DNA of 64,000 bases from Micrococcales bacterium (GCA_021287075.1 JAJTBD010000017.1:1-64000); one strand, 5' to 3'; counted from the stretch's first letter, positions 37,554-47,415 are shown. Program-made: numbers and translations. Notes: a model not told the origin generated them from the sequence alone.

Positions 37554-38615
37554 ATGTCCTCCGACACACAGTGGATGCAGCAGGCGATCGACGCTGCCCT
37601 GCGCGGCCCCGAGGCCGATGCGAACCCACGAGTGGGCTGTGTCGTGGTCGATGCCCACGGCGACCTCGTCGCGACTGGCTGGCACCGGGGCGCCGGCACG
37701 CCGCATGCCGAGGCCGATGCACTGATGCACGCGCGGGAGCGTGTCCGGGGCGCCACGGCATACGTCACCCCCGAGCCCTGCAACCACACCGGCCGCACCG
37801 GCCCGTGCACCCAGGCCCTGCTCGATGCGGGAGTGCGCGAGGTCGTGTATGCCGTGCCCGACCCCTCCGCGCTGGCCGGCGGGGGAGGGGCGTGGCTGGC
37901 CGAGCGCGGGCTGACGGTGCGCTCCGGCGCGCTTGCCGAGGAGGCCGCCGCAGTCACCGCCTCCTGGGCCCACTTCCAGCGCACCGGGCGGCCCTGGGTG
38001 GTCTGGAAGACGGCCATGACCCTCGACGGGCGCAGCGCCGCCGGGGACGGGACCTCCCAGTGGATCACCGGCGAGGCGGCGCGCGAGGACGTGCACCGTG
38101 AGCGTGCCCGCTGCGGCGCCGTCATCGTGGGCACCGGCACGGCACTCTCCGATGCGCCCCGGCTGACGGTCCGCCTGGCCGACTATGCAGGCCCGCAGCC
38201 TGTCCGCGTCGTTGTGGGCGGGCGCCACACGCCTGACCTGCCCGCGGAGCCGGCGGTGCCGGTGCTGCGGATCCCCTCACATGATCGGGACGAGGTGCTG
38301 AGGGCGCTGGGGGAGAAGGGGATCCACCGCGTGATGCTGGAGGGTGGACCGACCCTCGCCGCGGCATTCCTCAGGGCTGGAGCCGTCGACGAGGTGCTGG
38401 CCTATGTCGCGCCGGCCCTGCTCGGAGCCGGCCGCAGCGCTGTCGACGACCTCGGCATCACCACGATCGACGAGGCGATGCGTTTTGGGGTCCACGAGAT
38501 CGCGCAGGTCGGTGACGACGTGCGCTTCAGGCTCCGCGTGCAGGGACAGGTGGCAGAGGGCATGAGGGGATCACGCGAGATGGCATGTGCGGCAACGGGA
38601 ATGGGAGAGGTCTGA
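37554..38615 (+). CDS. ribD: bifunctional riboflavin deaminase-reductase
   Basis: Deaminates and reduces the pyrimidine intermediate of riboflavin synthesis. The zinc site of the deaminase is HAEADAL and PEPCNHTGRTGPC (residues ~50-85). The reductase half begins at WVVWKTAMTLDGRSAA and includes DGTSQWITGEAAREDVH and MLEGGPTLAAAFL. ATG 37554 follows AGAGGGAAGGG; an upstream in-frame GTG (37521) is less likely. 353 residues, one gene after the riboswitch. Confidence 0.95.
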   Translation: MSSDTQWMQQAIDAALRGPEADANPRVGCVVVDAHGDLVATGWHRGAGTPHAEADALMHARERVRGATAYVTPEPCNHTGRTGPCTQALLDAGVREVVYAVPDPSALAGGGGAWLAERGLTVRSGALAEEAAAVTASWAHFQRTGRPWVVWKTAMTLDGRSAAGDGTSQWITGEAAREDVHRERARCGAVIVGTGTALSDAPRLTVRLADYAGPQPVRVVVGGRHTPDLPAEPAVPVLRIPSHDRDEVLRALGEKGIHRVMLEGGPTLAAAFLRAGAVDEVLAYVAPALLGAGRSAVDDLGITTIDEAMRFGVHEIAQVGDDVRFRLRVQGQVAEGMRGSREMACAATGMGEV

Positions 38616-38616
38616 G

Positions 38617-39219
38617 ATGTTCACAGGGATCGTGGAAGAGCTCGGCGTTGTCGCCGGGCTCGAGCAGGGGGCCGAGTCGGCGATGCTGGAGCTGTCTGGT
38701 CCGCTGGTGACGGAGGGCGCGCAGCATGGCGACTCCATCGCGGTCAACGGCGTCTGTCTGACGGTCGTCCGTCACGGGGAGGGGCGCTTCTCCGTCGACG
38801 TGATGGCCGAGACCCTCGACCGCACCAGCCTTGGTGCGCTCAAGGTCGGTGACCGGGTCAACCTGGAGCGCGCAATGCGGGCCGATGGGCGGTTCGGCGG
38901 CCACGTCGTCCAGGGGCACGTCGACGGCACGGCCACCATCACCGCCCGCACCCCTGGGGACCGTTGGGAGGTTGTCGAGATGAGCCTGCCGGCCCAGCTC
39001 GCGCGCTATGTGGTGGAGAAGGGGTCGATCACGGTGGACGGCGTCTCGCTGACGGTCGCCTCGGTGTCCGACGACAGGTTCACCGTCTCACTCATCCCGA
39101 CGACCCTCGAGCTGACCACGTTGGGGCACAAGGGGGTCGGGGATCTCGTCAACCTTGAGGTCGACGTCGTCGCCAAGTATGTCGAGCGTCTGCTCGAGGC
39201 CCGTGGAGGCGCGTCGTGA
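38617..39219 (+). CDS. ribE: riboflavin synthase alpha chain
   Basis: Dismutates lumazine to riboflavin. The tandem half-domains both start with the Met-Phe-Thr-Gly / GxxVxxG pattern: MFTGIVEELG and later VQGHVDGTATI. NGVCLTVV and DGVSLTVASV are the paired substrate loops. 200 residues. The start is 1 base after the ribD stop, and the end overlaps ribBA (GTGA). Confidence 0.95.
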   Translation: MFTGIVEELGVVAGLEQGAESAMLELSGPLVTEGAQHGDSIAVNGVCLTVVRHGEGRFSVDVMAETLDRTSLGALKVGDRVNLERAMRADGRFGGHVVQGHVDGTATITARTPGDRWEVVEMSLPAQLARYVVEKGSITVDGVSLTVASVSDDRFTVSLIPTTLELTTLGHKGVGDLVNLEVDVVAKYVERLLEARGGAS

Positions 39220-40466
39220 TGCGACCGCTGGACACCATCGAGACGGCGCTGGACGCCCTGCGCTCCGGCCGACCGGTCCTTGTCGTCGACGACGCCGACC
39301 GCGAGAACGAGGGCGATGTCATCCTCGCCGCCGAGACGCTCACCGAGGAGTGGATCGCCTGGACGGTCCGGCAAACCTCCGGCTATCTCTGTGCGCCAAT
39401 GCCGAGCGGGCTCGCCGACCGGCTCGAGCTGCCGTTCATGGTCGAGCGCACCGAGGACCCGCTGAGCACGGCATACACCGTGTCCGTCGACGCACGTCAC
39501 GGGGTGACGACCGGGATCAGCGCAGCCGACCGCACCAGGACTCTCCGGGTGCTGGCCGACCCCGCAAGTGCCGCCTCCGACCTGCGGCGACCCGGGCACA
39601 TCCTCCCGCTGCGGGCGCGCGACGGGGGAGTGCTCGAGCGACCCGGCCACACCGAGGCGGCAGTCGACCTGTGCCGGCTGGCGGGCCTGGCACCCGTAGG
39701 CTGCATCGGCGAGCTCGTCCTGGACTCTGGCGAGATGATGCGTCTGCCTGAGGTGCTTGAGATGGGCTCTGCCACAGGGCTGCCCGTCATCTCGATCGCC
39801 GACCTGCGAGTCTGGCGCCAGCGCCACGACCGGGTGGATGTCATCGACGAGGCCCGCCTGCCCACCGACCACGGCGTCTTTCGCGCGCGTGCCTATCGCG
39901 ACCGGCTCACCGGTGCGGAGCACCTCGCACTGATCAGCCCGCTCGGGCTCACCGACCGCCCGCTCGTGCGGATCCACTCCGAGTGCCTCACCGGCGACGT
40001 GCTCGGCTCCCGTCGCTGCGACTGTGGCCCACAGCTGACCGAGTCGAGGGCCCGGGTGGCCCAGCAGGGCGGCGTCGTCGTCTATGTGCGTGGCCACGAG
40101 GGACGCGGCGTCGGGCTGGGAGCCAAGATCGCGGCATACGCCTTGCAGGACAAGGGTGCCGACACTGTGGTCGCCCAGACCCAGCTCGATCTGCCGATCG
40201 ACGCGAGGGAGTATGCCGCGGCCGCGGCAATCCTGCGCGAGCTCGGCTGCACGAGTGGGGTGCGGCTGCTGACCAACAACCCACTCAAGGTCGCGGCCCT
40301 CGAGGAGGACGGGCTCGGCCCGGTCACGCGGGTGCCGCTCGTCGTCGGGCTCACCCCGGACAACGTCGACTATGTCGAGACCAAGCGCGCACGCCTCGGA
40401 CACCTCGACGACAGCGATCACCCGTCCCTCGCTACAACCAGCACCACCGAGAGGATCACCGCATGA
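39216..40466 (+). CDS. ribBA: bifunctional DHBP synthase / GTP cyclohydrolase II
   Basis: Residues ~1-200 (RibB) make the four-carbon unit from ribulose 5-phosphate: [17 protein letters not shown] and [22 protein letters not shown]. Residues ~205-400 (RibA) open [23 protein letters not shown] holds the three zinc cysteines and [20 protein letters not shown] the active site. 416 residues. GTG 39216 overlaps ribE; ATG 39219 is adjacent and equally good. ATGA-like spacing leads into ribH. Confidence 0.95.
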   Translation: MMRPLDTIETALDALRSGRPVLVVDDADRENEGDVILAAETLTEEWIAWTVRQTSGYLCAPMPSGLADRLELPFMVERTEDPLSTAYTVSVDARHGVTTGISAADRTRTLRVLADPASAASDLRRPGHILPLRARDGGVLERPGHTEAAVDLCRLAGLAPVGCIGELVLDSGEMMRLPEVLEMGSATGLPVISIADLRVWRQRHDRVDVIDEARLPTDHGVFRARAYRDRLTGAEHLALISPLGLTDRPLVRIHSECLTGDVLGSRRCDCGPQLTESRARVAQQGGVVVYVRGHEGRGVGLGAKIAAYALQDKGADTVVAQTQLDLPIDAREYAAAAAILRELGCTSGVRLLTNNPLKVAALEEDGLGPVTRVPLVVGLTPDNVDYVETKRARLGHLDDSDHPSLATTSTTERITA

Positions 40467-40930
40467 GCGGCTCAGGAGCACCCACGATCACCGTCGACGG
40501 CAGCGGACTGCGTGTCGCCATCGTCGCGGCCTCGTGGCACACCACGGTCATGGACGGTCTCGTCGCCGGCGCCGAGCGCGCCCTGCACGAGTCAGGGGTC
40601 GAGGACTGGCGCACCGTGCGGGTGCCCGGCTCCTTCGAACTGCCCGTCGCGGCGGCCCGGCTCGCCGAGGACCACGACGCGGTCGTGGCGCTCGGCGTCG
40701 TGATCCGCGGCGGCACACCGCATTTCGACTATGTCTGCCAGGCCGCGACGCTCGGCCTCACCGATGTGTCGGTGCGGACCGGGACGCCCGTGGGCCTCGG
40801 CGTGCTCACGTGTGACACCGAGGAGCAGGCGCTGGACCGGGCCGGGCTGCCCGGCTCTGCCGAGGACAGGGGCCACGAGGCGGCCACCGCGGCACTGGCG
40901 ACGGCGCAGGTGCTTTGCCACGCCCCCTAG
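40463..40930 (+). CDS. ribH: 6,7-dimethyl-8-ribityllumazine synthase
   Basis: Penultimate riboflavin step, condensing the pyrimidine with the four-carbon unit. [16 protein letters not shown] (substrate Trp/Phe position), [30 protein letters not shown] with catalytic His, and [17 protein letters not shown]. 155 residues. ATG 40463 overlaps ribBA. Its TAG stop is also the first half of the promoter hexamer for the next gene. Confidence 0.95.
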   Translation: MSGSGAPTITVDGSGLRVAIVAASWHTTVMDGLVAGAERALHESGVEDWRTVRVPGSFELPVAAARLAEDHDAVVALGVVIRGGTPHFDYVCQAATLGLTDVSVRTGTPVGLGVLTCDTEEQALDRAGLPGSAEDRGHEAATAALATAQVLCHAP

Positions 40931-40939
40931 GCTGTGACG

Positions 40940-41482
40940 GTGAGCAACACGCAGGCGCAGCACGCGGCACACCCCACGGCGCGGCCCACGGTGACCGTGC
41001 GCAGGGCGCGCACGAGCGACATCAAGGCCATCCGCGAGCTGGTGCGGCCGCTCGCCGAGCGCCGGGTGCTGCTCAACAAGGAGGCCGTCGCCTACTACGA
41101 GGCCGTGCCCGAGTTCCGCGTCGCGGAGATCGGCGGGCAGGTCGTCGGCTGTGGTGCCCTACACGTGATGTGGGAGGACCTCGCCGAGATCCGCACCCTC
41201 GCGGTCTCCGACGCGTGGCTCGGCCACGGTGTGGGCGGCGCTCTGATGCGTCAGCTGGTCGAGGACGCCCGTGAGCTGGGGGTGGCGCGGCTGTTCTGCC
41301 TCACCTTCGAGACCGACTTCTTCACCCGCCATGGCTTCGCGCCGATCGAGGGCCAGGCCGTCGACCCGCAGGTCTATGTCGAGCTGTTGCGCTCCTATGA
41401 CGAGGGTGTGGCAGAGTTCCTCGATCTGGAGCGGGTTAAGCCCAACACCCTGGGCAACACGAGGATGCTGAGGCAGCTGTGA
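40940..41482 (+). CDS. GNAT amino-acid N-acetyltransferase (ArgA-like)
   Basis: 180 residues. Acetyl-CoA loop is WLGHGVGGALMRQLVEDA and the rest follows the short mycobacterial ArgA form (Rv2747-like): VRRARTSDIKAIRELVRPLA, LLNKEAVAYYEAVPEFRVAE and FETDFFTRHGFAPIEG. Likely acetylates glutamate for arginine synthesis; no other arg gene is nearby, so the substrate is inferred. GTG 40940 lies 6 bp after TAGGCT (40928-40933), indicating a leaderless start. Confidence 0.82.
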   Translation: MSNTQAQHAAHPTARPTVTVRRARTSDIKAIRELVRPLAERRVLLNKEAVAYYEAVPEFRVAEIGGQVVGCGALHVMWEDLAEIRTLAVSDAWLGHGVGGALMRQLVEDARELGVARLFCLTFETDFFTRHGFAPIEGQAVDPQVYVELLRSYDEGVAEFLDLERVKPNTLGNTRMLRQL

Positions 41483-42165
41483 GCGACAAGACGATGAGCG
41501 AGACGAGCGGGACCGGGCAGACCCCGAACGAACACGCCCCGGGCGGGCCGGCCGCGAACGGGCAGGCCCCCAGCCGGGATGCCGCGGGCGCCAGCCGCGA
41601 CCACGCCGACCTGCGCGAGGGGCACCGGGAGACGAGCACCAACGACGCGGTGGGGGAGCAGGCGGTGCACGCGATCGTCGTGATGGGCGTCAGTGGCTCC
41701 GGCAAGACGACGCTGGCAGAGGGGCTCTCGCAGGAGCTCGGCTGGGCCTTCGCCGAGGGCGATGACTTCCACAGCGAGCAGGCCAAGGCCAAGATGGCCG
41801 GCGGCACCCCGCTGACCGACGAGGACCGCTGGCCCTGGCTGGAGCGCATCCACACCTGGCTGGCCGAGCGGCTGGAGCGCGGCGAGCCGGTGATCGTCAG
41901 CTGCTCGTCACTCAAGCGGGCCTATCGCGAGGTGCTGACTGGCGGCCGCGATGACGTGCGCTTCCTGCACGTGACCGTCAGCAAGGAGGAGCTCGAGCGG
42001 AGGCTGGCCGAGCGCAAGGGCCACTACATGCCCGCCAGACTGCTCGACTCCCAGCTGGAGACCCTCGAGCACCTCGCCGACGACGAGCCGGGCGTCACCC
42101 TCGTCGCCGAGTCGACGCCAGATGAGACCCTCGCCGATGCCGTGGAGGCGCTCGAGCTGGACTAG
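41479..42165 (+). CDS. gntK: gluconokinase with disordered N-terminal extension
   Basis: Phosphorylates gluconate. Walker A is VMGVSGSGKTTLAEGL at about residue 68; the catalytic FAEGDDFHSEQAKAKMAGG, PLTDEDRWPWL, SCSSLKRAYR and KGHYMPARLLDSQLETLE blocks are those of GntK. The first ~58 residues (rich in Gly, Asn, Glu, Ala) are not part of the fold, and homologues usually begin at the strand before the P-loop. GTG 41479 overlaps the preceding stop; ATG 41491 is also in frame. Confidence 0.9.
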   Translation: MSDKTMSETSGTGQTPNEHAPGGPAANGQAPSRDAAGASRDHADLREGHRETSTNDAVGEQAVHAIVVMGVSGSGKTTLAEGLSQELGWAFAEGDDFHSEQAKAKMAGGTPLTDEDRWPWLERIHTWLAERLERGEPVIVSCSSLKRAYREVLTGGRDDVRFLHVTVSKEELERRLAERKGHYMPARLLDSQLETLEHLADDEPGVTLVAESTPDETLADAVEALELD

Positions 42166-42184
42166 CCCGGGCTGCGTCGTTGGG

Positions 42185-43084
42185 TCACCTAGGCAGTCGG
42201 AATCTGTTGCGCGCCAACGGTTCCACGAGACCATCGGCCACCAGCGAGTCGATGCATCGGTCGACCTGGGGGGCATCCTCGCCGGCCGCCTCGAGCGCGC
42301 GGCGGGTGACCGGGCCGGGCGCCTCGCGCAGCAGCTGGACGATCGCGCCACGCACCTGCCGATCGGTGCCGTGCCACGCCTGGCTGCGCCTCGCGGGCCC
42401 GGCATAGGTCGGCTGGCCGGCGGCGACCCACGCGCACTGGTCGAGCAGCGGGCAGTCGCCGCAGCGCGGCAGCCGTGCCGTGCACACTAGGGCGCCGAGC
42501 TCCATGACCGCGACATTCCAGACGGCCGCGGTCGCCGGGTCATCGGGCACGAGCGAGGCGGCCAGGTCCATCTCCGCCCGAGTCACGGCGGGGGCGGCCA
42601 GCGCCTTGCCCTCGATGGCGCGCGCCAGGACCCGGCGGATGTTGGTGTCGACGACGGTGGTGCGCAGGCCATAGGCGAAGGCCGCCACGGCCGCCGCGGT
42701 GTAGGGCCCCACACCGGGCAGGGCCAGCAGGTCGGCCTCGGAGCGAGGCACCTGCCCCCCGAAGTCGTCGCGCATGACCGTCGCGGCCTCGTGCAGCCGC
42801 AGCGCCCGGCGTGGATAGCCGAGGCGCCCCCAGGCCCGCACCCCCTCTCCGGGCGAGTCGTCGGCCAGATGGGTCGGGGTCGGCCACCGCTCCAGCCACT
42901 GGCGCCAGATCGGCTCGACCCGCGCGACGGGTGTCTGGTGCGACATCACCTCGGAGAGGAAGACACCCCAGGGCGTGCACTCACCGCGCCACGGCAGGTC
43001 ACGGGCGTTCGCGGCATACCACTCCAGCAGTGTGGTGTGGAGGACGGCGGTGCGGGCCGCAGACGTGGGGGCCGGGGAGGGCAA
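42185..43084 (-). CDS. mutY: A/G-specific adenine glycosylase
   Basis: Removes adenine mispaired with 8-oxoguanine. Helix-hairpin-helix LLALPGVGPYTAAAVAAFAYG, catalytic Asp in TTVVDTNIRRVLAR, and the 4Fe-4S ligands CTARLPRCGDCPLLDQC (C-x6-C-x2-C-x5-C). 299 residues without the NUDIX-like C-terminal domain of E. coli MutY, ending in a helical RQVRGAIVQLLREAPGPVTR domain. Start choice is poor: TTG 43084 or CTG 43090 overlap disA; there is no ATG in range. Confidence 0.92.
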   Translation of the reverse strand: MPSPAPTSAARTAVLHTTLLEWYAANARDLPWRGECTPWGVFLSEVMSHQTPVARVEPIWRQWLERWPTPTHLADDSPGEGVRAWGRLGYPRRALRLHEAATVMRDDFGGQVPRSEADLLALPGVGPYTAAAVAAFAYGLRTTVVDTNIRRVLARAIEGKALAAPAVTRAEMDLAASLVPDDPATAAVWNVAVMELGALVCTARLPRCGDCPLLDQCAWVAAGQPTYAGPARRSQAWHGTDRQVRGAIVQLLREAPGPVTRRALEAAGEDAPQVDRCIDSLVADGLVEPLARNRFRLPR

Positions 43085-43086
43085 GG

Positions 43087-44163
43087 TCAGACGTAGCGCT
43101 CGAGGATCGAGGACTCGGCCATCCGCGAGAGGCCCTCGCGCACGAGTCGCGCCCGGCCGTCGCCGACACCCTCGACGTCCATGAGCTCCTCGAGACCGGC
43201 GGACAGCAGCCGCTGGAGCGAGGAGAAGTGCTCGACCAGTCGCTCGACGATCGCGCCCGGCAGCCGGGGCACCTTGCTCAGCAGCCGATACCCCATCGGG
43301 CTGACAGCCGCGTCGAGCGCCTCGCCCACGATGGCGAAGCCGAGGGAGCGCGCCACCGCGCCGAGGTCGAGCAGCTCGGTGGGGTCGAGGTCGGCGAGGT
43401 TGGCCCGGCACTCCTCGATGGAGAAGCCGCCCCGTGCCTCGTGGAGGTAGTCGTGGATGACCAGGTCGAGGTCGTCGCCCAGCCCCGCGGTGAGCTCGTC
43501 GAGCTGGAGCAGCAGCAGACGGCCGTCGACGCCCAGCTCGACGACGTAGTCGCTGATCTCGTCGCGGATGCGGCGGACCATCTCAAGGCGCTGGAGGACG
43601 CTGGCCACGTCTCGGACGGTGACCAGGTCCTCGATCTCGAGGGCCGACAGGGTGCCGGTCACCTCATCGAGGCGGGCCTTGTATCGCTCCAGGGTCTGGA
43701 GGGCCTGGAAAGCGCGGGAGAGGATCGCGCTGGAGTCCTCCACCACGTGGCGGTGACCCTTGACATAGAGCGCCACGATCCGCATCGACTGGCTCACCGT
43801 CACGACGGGGAAGTCGGTCTGGCGCGAGACGCGCTCGGCCGTGCGGTGCCGGGTGCCGGACTCGCTGGTCTCGATGGACGCGTCCGGCACCAGCTGGGTG
43901 GCGGCGCGCAGGATCTTGGTGACATCGCGGTCGACGACCACGGCGCCGTCCATCTTGGCCAGCTCGCGCAGCCGGGTGGCGGAGAAGTCGACATCGAGCG
44001 GGAACCCGCCGGTGCAGATGCTCTCGACGGTCCTGTCCGAGCCGAGGACGATGAGGGCTCCGGTGCGCCCGCGCAGGATCCGCTCGAGACCGTCGCGCAG
44101 CTCGGTGCCAGGGGCGACCGCGGCGATGGTGGCGCGCAGCAGCTCCTCGTGGCCTTGGGTCAT
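43087..44163 (-). CDS. disA: DNA integrity scanning diadenylate cyclase
   Basis: Makes cyclic di-AMP and scans DNA for branched structures. DAC-domain motifs are DGA (KMDGAVVVDRDV) and RHR (SGTRHRTAERVSRQTDFPVV). A helical linker and C-terminal HhH domain (LSAGLEELMDVEGVGDGRA) follow. 358 residues. Start follows AGGGAGA. It overlaps mutY and lies 77 bp downstream of radA, the usual actinobacterial radA-disA pair; RadA is known to inhibit DisA in other species. Confidence 0.95.
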   Translation of the reverse strand: MTQGHEELLRATIAAVAPGTELRDGLERILRGRTGALIVLGSDRTVESICTGGFPLDVDFSATRLRELAKMDGAVVVDRDVTKILRAATQLVPDASIETSESGTRHRTAERVSRQTDFPVVTVSQSMRIVALYVKGHRHVVEDSSAILSRAFQALQTLERYKARLDEVTGTLSALEIEDLVTVRDVASVLQRLEMVRRIRDEISDYVVELGVDGRLLLLQLDELTAGLGDDLDLVIHDYLHEARGGFSIEECRANLADLDPTELLDLGAVARSLGFAIVGEALDAAVSPMGYRLLSKVPRLPGAIVERLVEHFSSLQRLLSAGLEELMDVEGVGDGRARLVREGLSRMAESSILERYV

Positions 44164-44240
44164 GACGGTCTCCCTGTGTGCACTGCGGTCACTGCTCGTC
44201 GAGTGAGTCTAGCCGCGTGGCTGGGTGGTGGTGAGCAGGC

Positions 44241-45626
44241 TCAGCCGGGCAGCGCCATCGCGACGGCCGCGCGCAGGTCGGGGACCTCGACCACCCGCAG
44301 GCCGTCGGGCGGCGGACCGTCTCCGCGGGAGCCGGTCGGGACATAGGCCGTGCGGAAGCCCAGGCGGGCCGCCTCGGCCAGCCGGCGCGCCATGCCGGTC
44401 GCCGGGCGGATCTCGCCGGCCAGCCCCACCTCGCCGAACGCGACGGTGCCCGCCGGCAGCGGACGGTCGGCGATGGCGCTCGCCGTGGCCAGCGCGATCG
44501 CCAGGTCGGCGGCCGGCTCGGTCAGGCGGACCCCGCCGACGGTCGAGAGATAGATGTCCTTGCCGCCGAGGGGCGCTCCCGCCCGTCGGTCGAGGGCGGC
44601 GACGATCATCGCCACGCGGGCGGAGTCGAGGCCGCTGGTCGCGCGTCGCGGGGTGGGGATCTGGGAGGTCGCGACCAACGACTGGACCTCTGTGACGAGG
44701 GGGCGGCGGCCCTCGAGGGTGACCGTGACGCAGGTGCCGGGCACCTGCGTGGTGCGGTGGGTGAGGAAGAGCCCGCTGGGGTCGGGCAGCCCCACGATGC
44801 CGACGTCGGAGAGGTCGAAGCAGCCGACCTCGTCGGTGGGGCCGTAGCGGTTCTTGACCGCGCGGACGAGTCTCAGGCGGGAGTGCCGGTCTCCCTCGAA
44901 CTGGATCACGACGTCGACGAGGTGCTCCAGGACGCGCGGCCCGGCGATCGAGCCGTCCTTGGTGACATGGCCGACCAGCAGCACCGCGATGCCCCGCGAC
45001 TTGGCGGCCTGGATGATCGCGGCCGTCACCTCGCGCACCTGGCTGACATTGCCCGCGGCGCCGTCGACCTCGCCCGAGGCGATGGTCTGCACGGAGTCGA
45101 CCACCAGCAGGTCGGGCTCGACGGCCTCGACCTGGCCGAGGACCGTGGCCAGATCGGTCTCGCTCGCCAGATAGAGACCCGCGGCCATGGCCTCGATGCG
45201 CTCTGCGCGCAGCCGCACCTGGGCGGCCGACTCCTCGCCGCTGACATAGAGCACCTTGCGCCCGGAGGAGCGTGCCGCGCGGGCCGCCACGTCGAGCAGC
45301 AGGGTGGACTTGCCGATGCCGGGCTCGCCGGCGACCAGCACCACCGCACCGCGCACCAGGCCCCCGCCCAGCACCCGGTCGAACTCGGAGACACCTGTGC
45401 TGCTCGCCTGCGCGTGGGTGGCGTCGACCTCACCGATCGGCACGGCGGGCGACGCGACGCTGCGGGCAGCGGTGGTGCGCACCGTGGTCGTGCCGATCTC
45501 GGCGACCGAGCCCCACGCCTGGCACTCGCCGCAGCGGCCGACCCACTTGACCGTGGTCCAGCCGCACTCGGAGCAGCGGAAGCCCGGCGCCCGGGTCGCG
45601 GCCTTGCCGCGCGTTGTCGTTGCCAT
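44241..45626 (-). CDS. radA: DNA repair protein RadA
   Basis: Recombination ATPase that drives branch migration. N-terminal zinc finger FRCSECGWTTVKWVGRCGEC with four Cys; Walker A AGEPGIGKST; Walker B LLVVDSVQT; the RadA-specific KNRYG motif in AVKNRYGPTDEVG; C-terminal Lon-like domain. 461 residues. ATG 45626 is chosen because TACCGT (reverse strand, 45634-45639) lies 7 bp upstream; that hexamer overlaps a copy of the recurrent 9-bp word. Three earlier in-frame codons would add MSS. Confidence 0.95.
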   Translation of the reverse strand: MATTTRGKAATRAPGFRCSECGWTTVKWVGRCGECQAWGSVAEIGTTTVRTTAARSVASPAVPIGEVDATHAQASSTGVSEFDRVLGGGLVRGAVVLVAGEPGIGKSTLLLDVAARAARSSGRKVLYVSGEESAAQVRLRAERIEAMAAGLYLASETDLATVLGQVEAVEPDLLVVDSVQTIASGEVDGAAGNVSQVREVTAAIIQAAKSRGIAVLLVGHVTKDGSIAGPRVLEHLVDVVIQFEGDRHSRLRLVRAVKNRYGPTDEVGCFDLSDVGIVGLPDPSGLFLTHRTTQVPGTCVTVTLEGRRPLVTEVQSLVATSQIPTPRRATSGLDSARVAMIVAALDRRAGAPLGGKDIYLSTVGGVRLTEPAADLAIALATASAIADRPLPAGTVAFGEVGLAGEIRPATGMARRLAEAARLGFRTAYVPTGSRGDGPPPDGLRVVEVPDLRAAVAMALPG

Positions 45627-45735
45627 GGACGACACGGTATGCCGCGCCGCCGACAGTCGAAGCGTGGGCCGGCCTTCGTCGAGGTCGCCGAGCGGCCGGC
45701 CGGATAACCGGGTGACGCGGGCCCGGTCCTTGGCC

Positions 45736-45757
45736 TAGCCTCCTGTCCGTGATCTGA
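45736..45757 (+). promoter_or_regulatory. leaderless promoter with two-codon ORF before the ABC-F gene
   Basis: TAGCCT (45736-45741) is 7 bp before GTG 45749, the spacing used by leaderless genes in this window. From that GTG the reading is GTG ATC TGA, a start-Ile-stop mini ORF, 41 bp before the ABC-F ATG. It could be a decoy start or a ribosome-sensing leader. Confidence 0.4.
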
Positions 45758-45798
45758 GGACCTGCCGCCCGTGCCCACCCCGCAGCGACAGGACACCC

Positions 45799-47406
45799 AT
45801 GTCAGCAGACCACTCCATCCACAGCGTCGTCCTCGACGACCTCTCCTTCGCCTGGCCCAATGGCCGGCCTGTCCTCGATCGGGTCAGCGGCACCTTCGGG
45901 GTGGGCCGCACCGGTCTCATCGGCCGCAACGGGACAGGCAAGACCACGCTGCTGCGGCTCATCGCGGGCGAGCTCAGACCGACCGGTGGCCGGGTGGCCG
46001 TCGTCGGCCACGCGGCATACCTCCCGCAGCACCGCGACCGACGGCCGGACACCACCCTCGGCGACAAACTGGGACTCACGCCGGTGCAGGCAGCGCTCAC
46101 CCGGGTCGAGCAGGGATCGGTCGACCAGCGCGACTATGACCTCCTCGAGGGCAGCTGGGACCTGGCGGAGCGTCTGGTCGCCCGGCTGGACGCGCTCGGC
46201 CTGCGGCTCGGCACCGACTGGGACCGCCCCTCGACCACGCTCTCCGGGGGAGAGTGGGCAGCGGTCCGACTGCTCAGCCTGATCGAGTCGCGCCCCGACA
46301 TCCTCCTGCTCGACGAACCCACCAATGACCTTGACGCGCAGGCGCGTTCGCGGCTGCGGGAGCTGCTCTCGTCCTGGTCGGGTCCGCTGGTCGTGGTCAG
46401 CCACGACCGCGGGCTGCTGGAGGAGATGGAGGCGATCGCAGAGCTGCGTGGGCACGAACTGCGCACTGTCGGAGGGCCGTTCAGTCACTACGAGGCGGTC
46501 GTGGCGGCGGAGCAGGAGGCCGCCGAGCGTCAGGTCCGGGTCGCCGAGGAGTCGCTTCGCCGCGAGCGCCGGCAGCAGCAGGAGGCCCAGACCAGACTGG
46601 CGCGACGGGAGCGATACGCGGCCAACGACTATGCCAACAAGCGCCGTCCCAAGATCGTGATGAACCTGCGTGCGATGCAGGCCGAGGTCTCCGCCGGCAA
46701 ACTGCGTGACATCACCGCCGCCCGTGTGGACGAGGCCCGCGATGCGCTGGACACGGCGCAACGCCGGGCGCGACGCGATGACGATGTGCGGATCGAACTG
46801 CCCGGCACGACGGTGCCCGCCTCGAGGGTGGTTGCCGAGATCGACACTCCCACAGGCGAACTGGTCATCCAGGGGCCCGAGCGGATTGCCCTGGTCGGGC
46901 CAAACGGCTCGGGCAAGACATCACTCCTCGACGTCATCACCGGGGTGCGGGCGGTCGAGGGGTATGCCGCGAGCGTGCGGGTGCCGACGGGCTATCTGGA
47001 CCAGCATCTTGCCGTCCTCGAGCCGGGCCGCAGTGCGCTCGAGACGGTCCGCCGGCACTGCCCCGACCGCCCGGTGGAGCAGGTCCGTGCCCAGATGGCG
47101 CGACTCCTCCTGCGCGGCGAGGAGGTGCATCAGGATGTCGCGGAACTCTCTGGGGGACAACGCTTTCGGGTCGCGCTGGCCGCTGTGCTGCTGGCCGACC
47201 CGGCGCCGCAGCTGCTCCTCCTGGACGAGCCGACCAACAGTCTCGACATCGCGACCTCCACCCAGCTCGCCGATGCCCTGGAGGACTATGCAGGTGCGCT
47301 CGTCGTCGCCAGCCACGACGAGTGGCTGCTGGAGCGCCTGGGCGCGACTCGCCTGTGGCACATGCGGAGTGGACTCGCGGAGGACGTCATCGCGCCAGGC
47401 TCCTAG
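45799..47406 (+). CDS. ABC-F family ATPase (ribosome-associated)
   Basis: 535 residues, two nucleotide-binding domains, no membrane segments. NBD1: GRNGTGKTTLL, TLSGGEWAAV, ILLLDEPTNDLD. Linker of ~80 charged residues (RRERRQQQEAQTRLARRERY) follows. NBD2: GPNGSGKTSLL, ELSGGQRFRVAL, LLLLDEPTNSLD. Such proteins rescue stalled or antibiotic-bound ribosomes in the cytoplasm. The Arg-rich linker is the part that reaches the peptidyl-transferase centre. Whether this one gives antibiotic tolerance cannot be told. The leader contains a two-codon ORF. Confidence 0.92.
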   Translation: MSADHSIHSVVLDDLSFAWPNGRPVLDRVSGTFGVGRTGLIGRNGTGKTTLLRLIAGELRPTGGRVAVVGHAAYLPQHRDRRPDTTLGDKLGLTPVQAALTRVEQGSVDQRDYDLLEGSWDLAERLVARLDALGLRLGTDWDRPSTTLSGGEWAAVRLLSLIESRPDILLLDEPTNDLDAQARSRLRELLSSWSGPLVVVSHDRGLLEEMEAIAELRGHELRTVGGPFSHYEAVVAAEQEAAERQVRVAEESLRRERRQQQEAQTRLARRERYAANDYANKRRPKIVMNLRAMQAEVSAGKLRDITAARVDEARDALDTAQRRARRDDDVRIELPGTTVPASRVVAEIDTPTGELVIQGPERIALVGPNGSGKTSLLDVITGVRAVEGYAASVRVPTGYLDQHLAVLEPGRSALETVRRHCPDRPVEQVRAQMARLLLRGEEVHQDVAELSGGQRFRVALAAVLLADPAPQLLLLDEPTNSLDIATSTQLADALEDYAGALVVASHDEWLLERLGATRLWHMRSGLAEDVIAPGS

Positions 47407-47415
47407 ACTGTTGTC

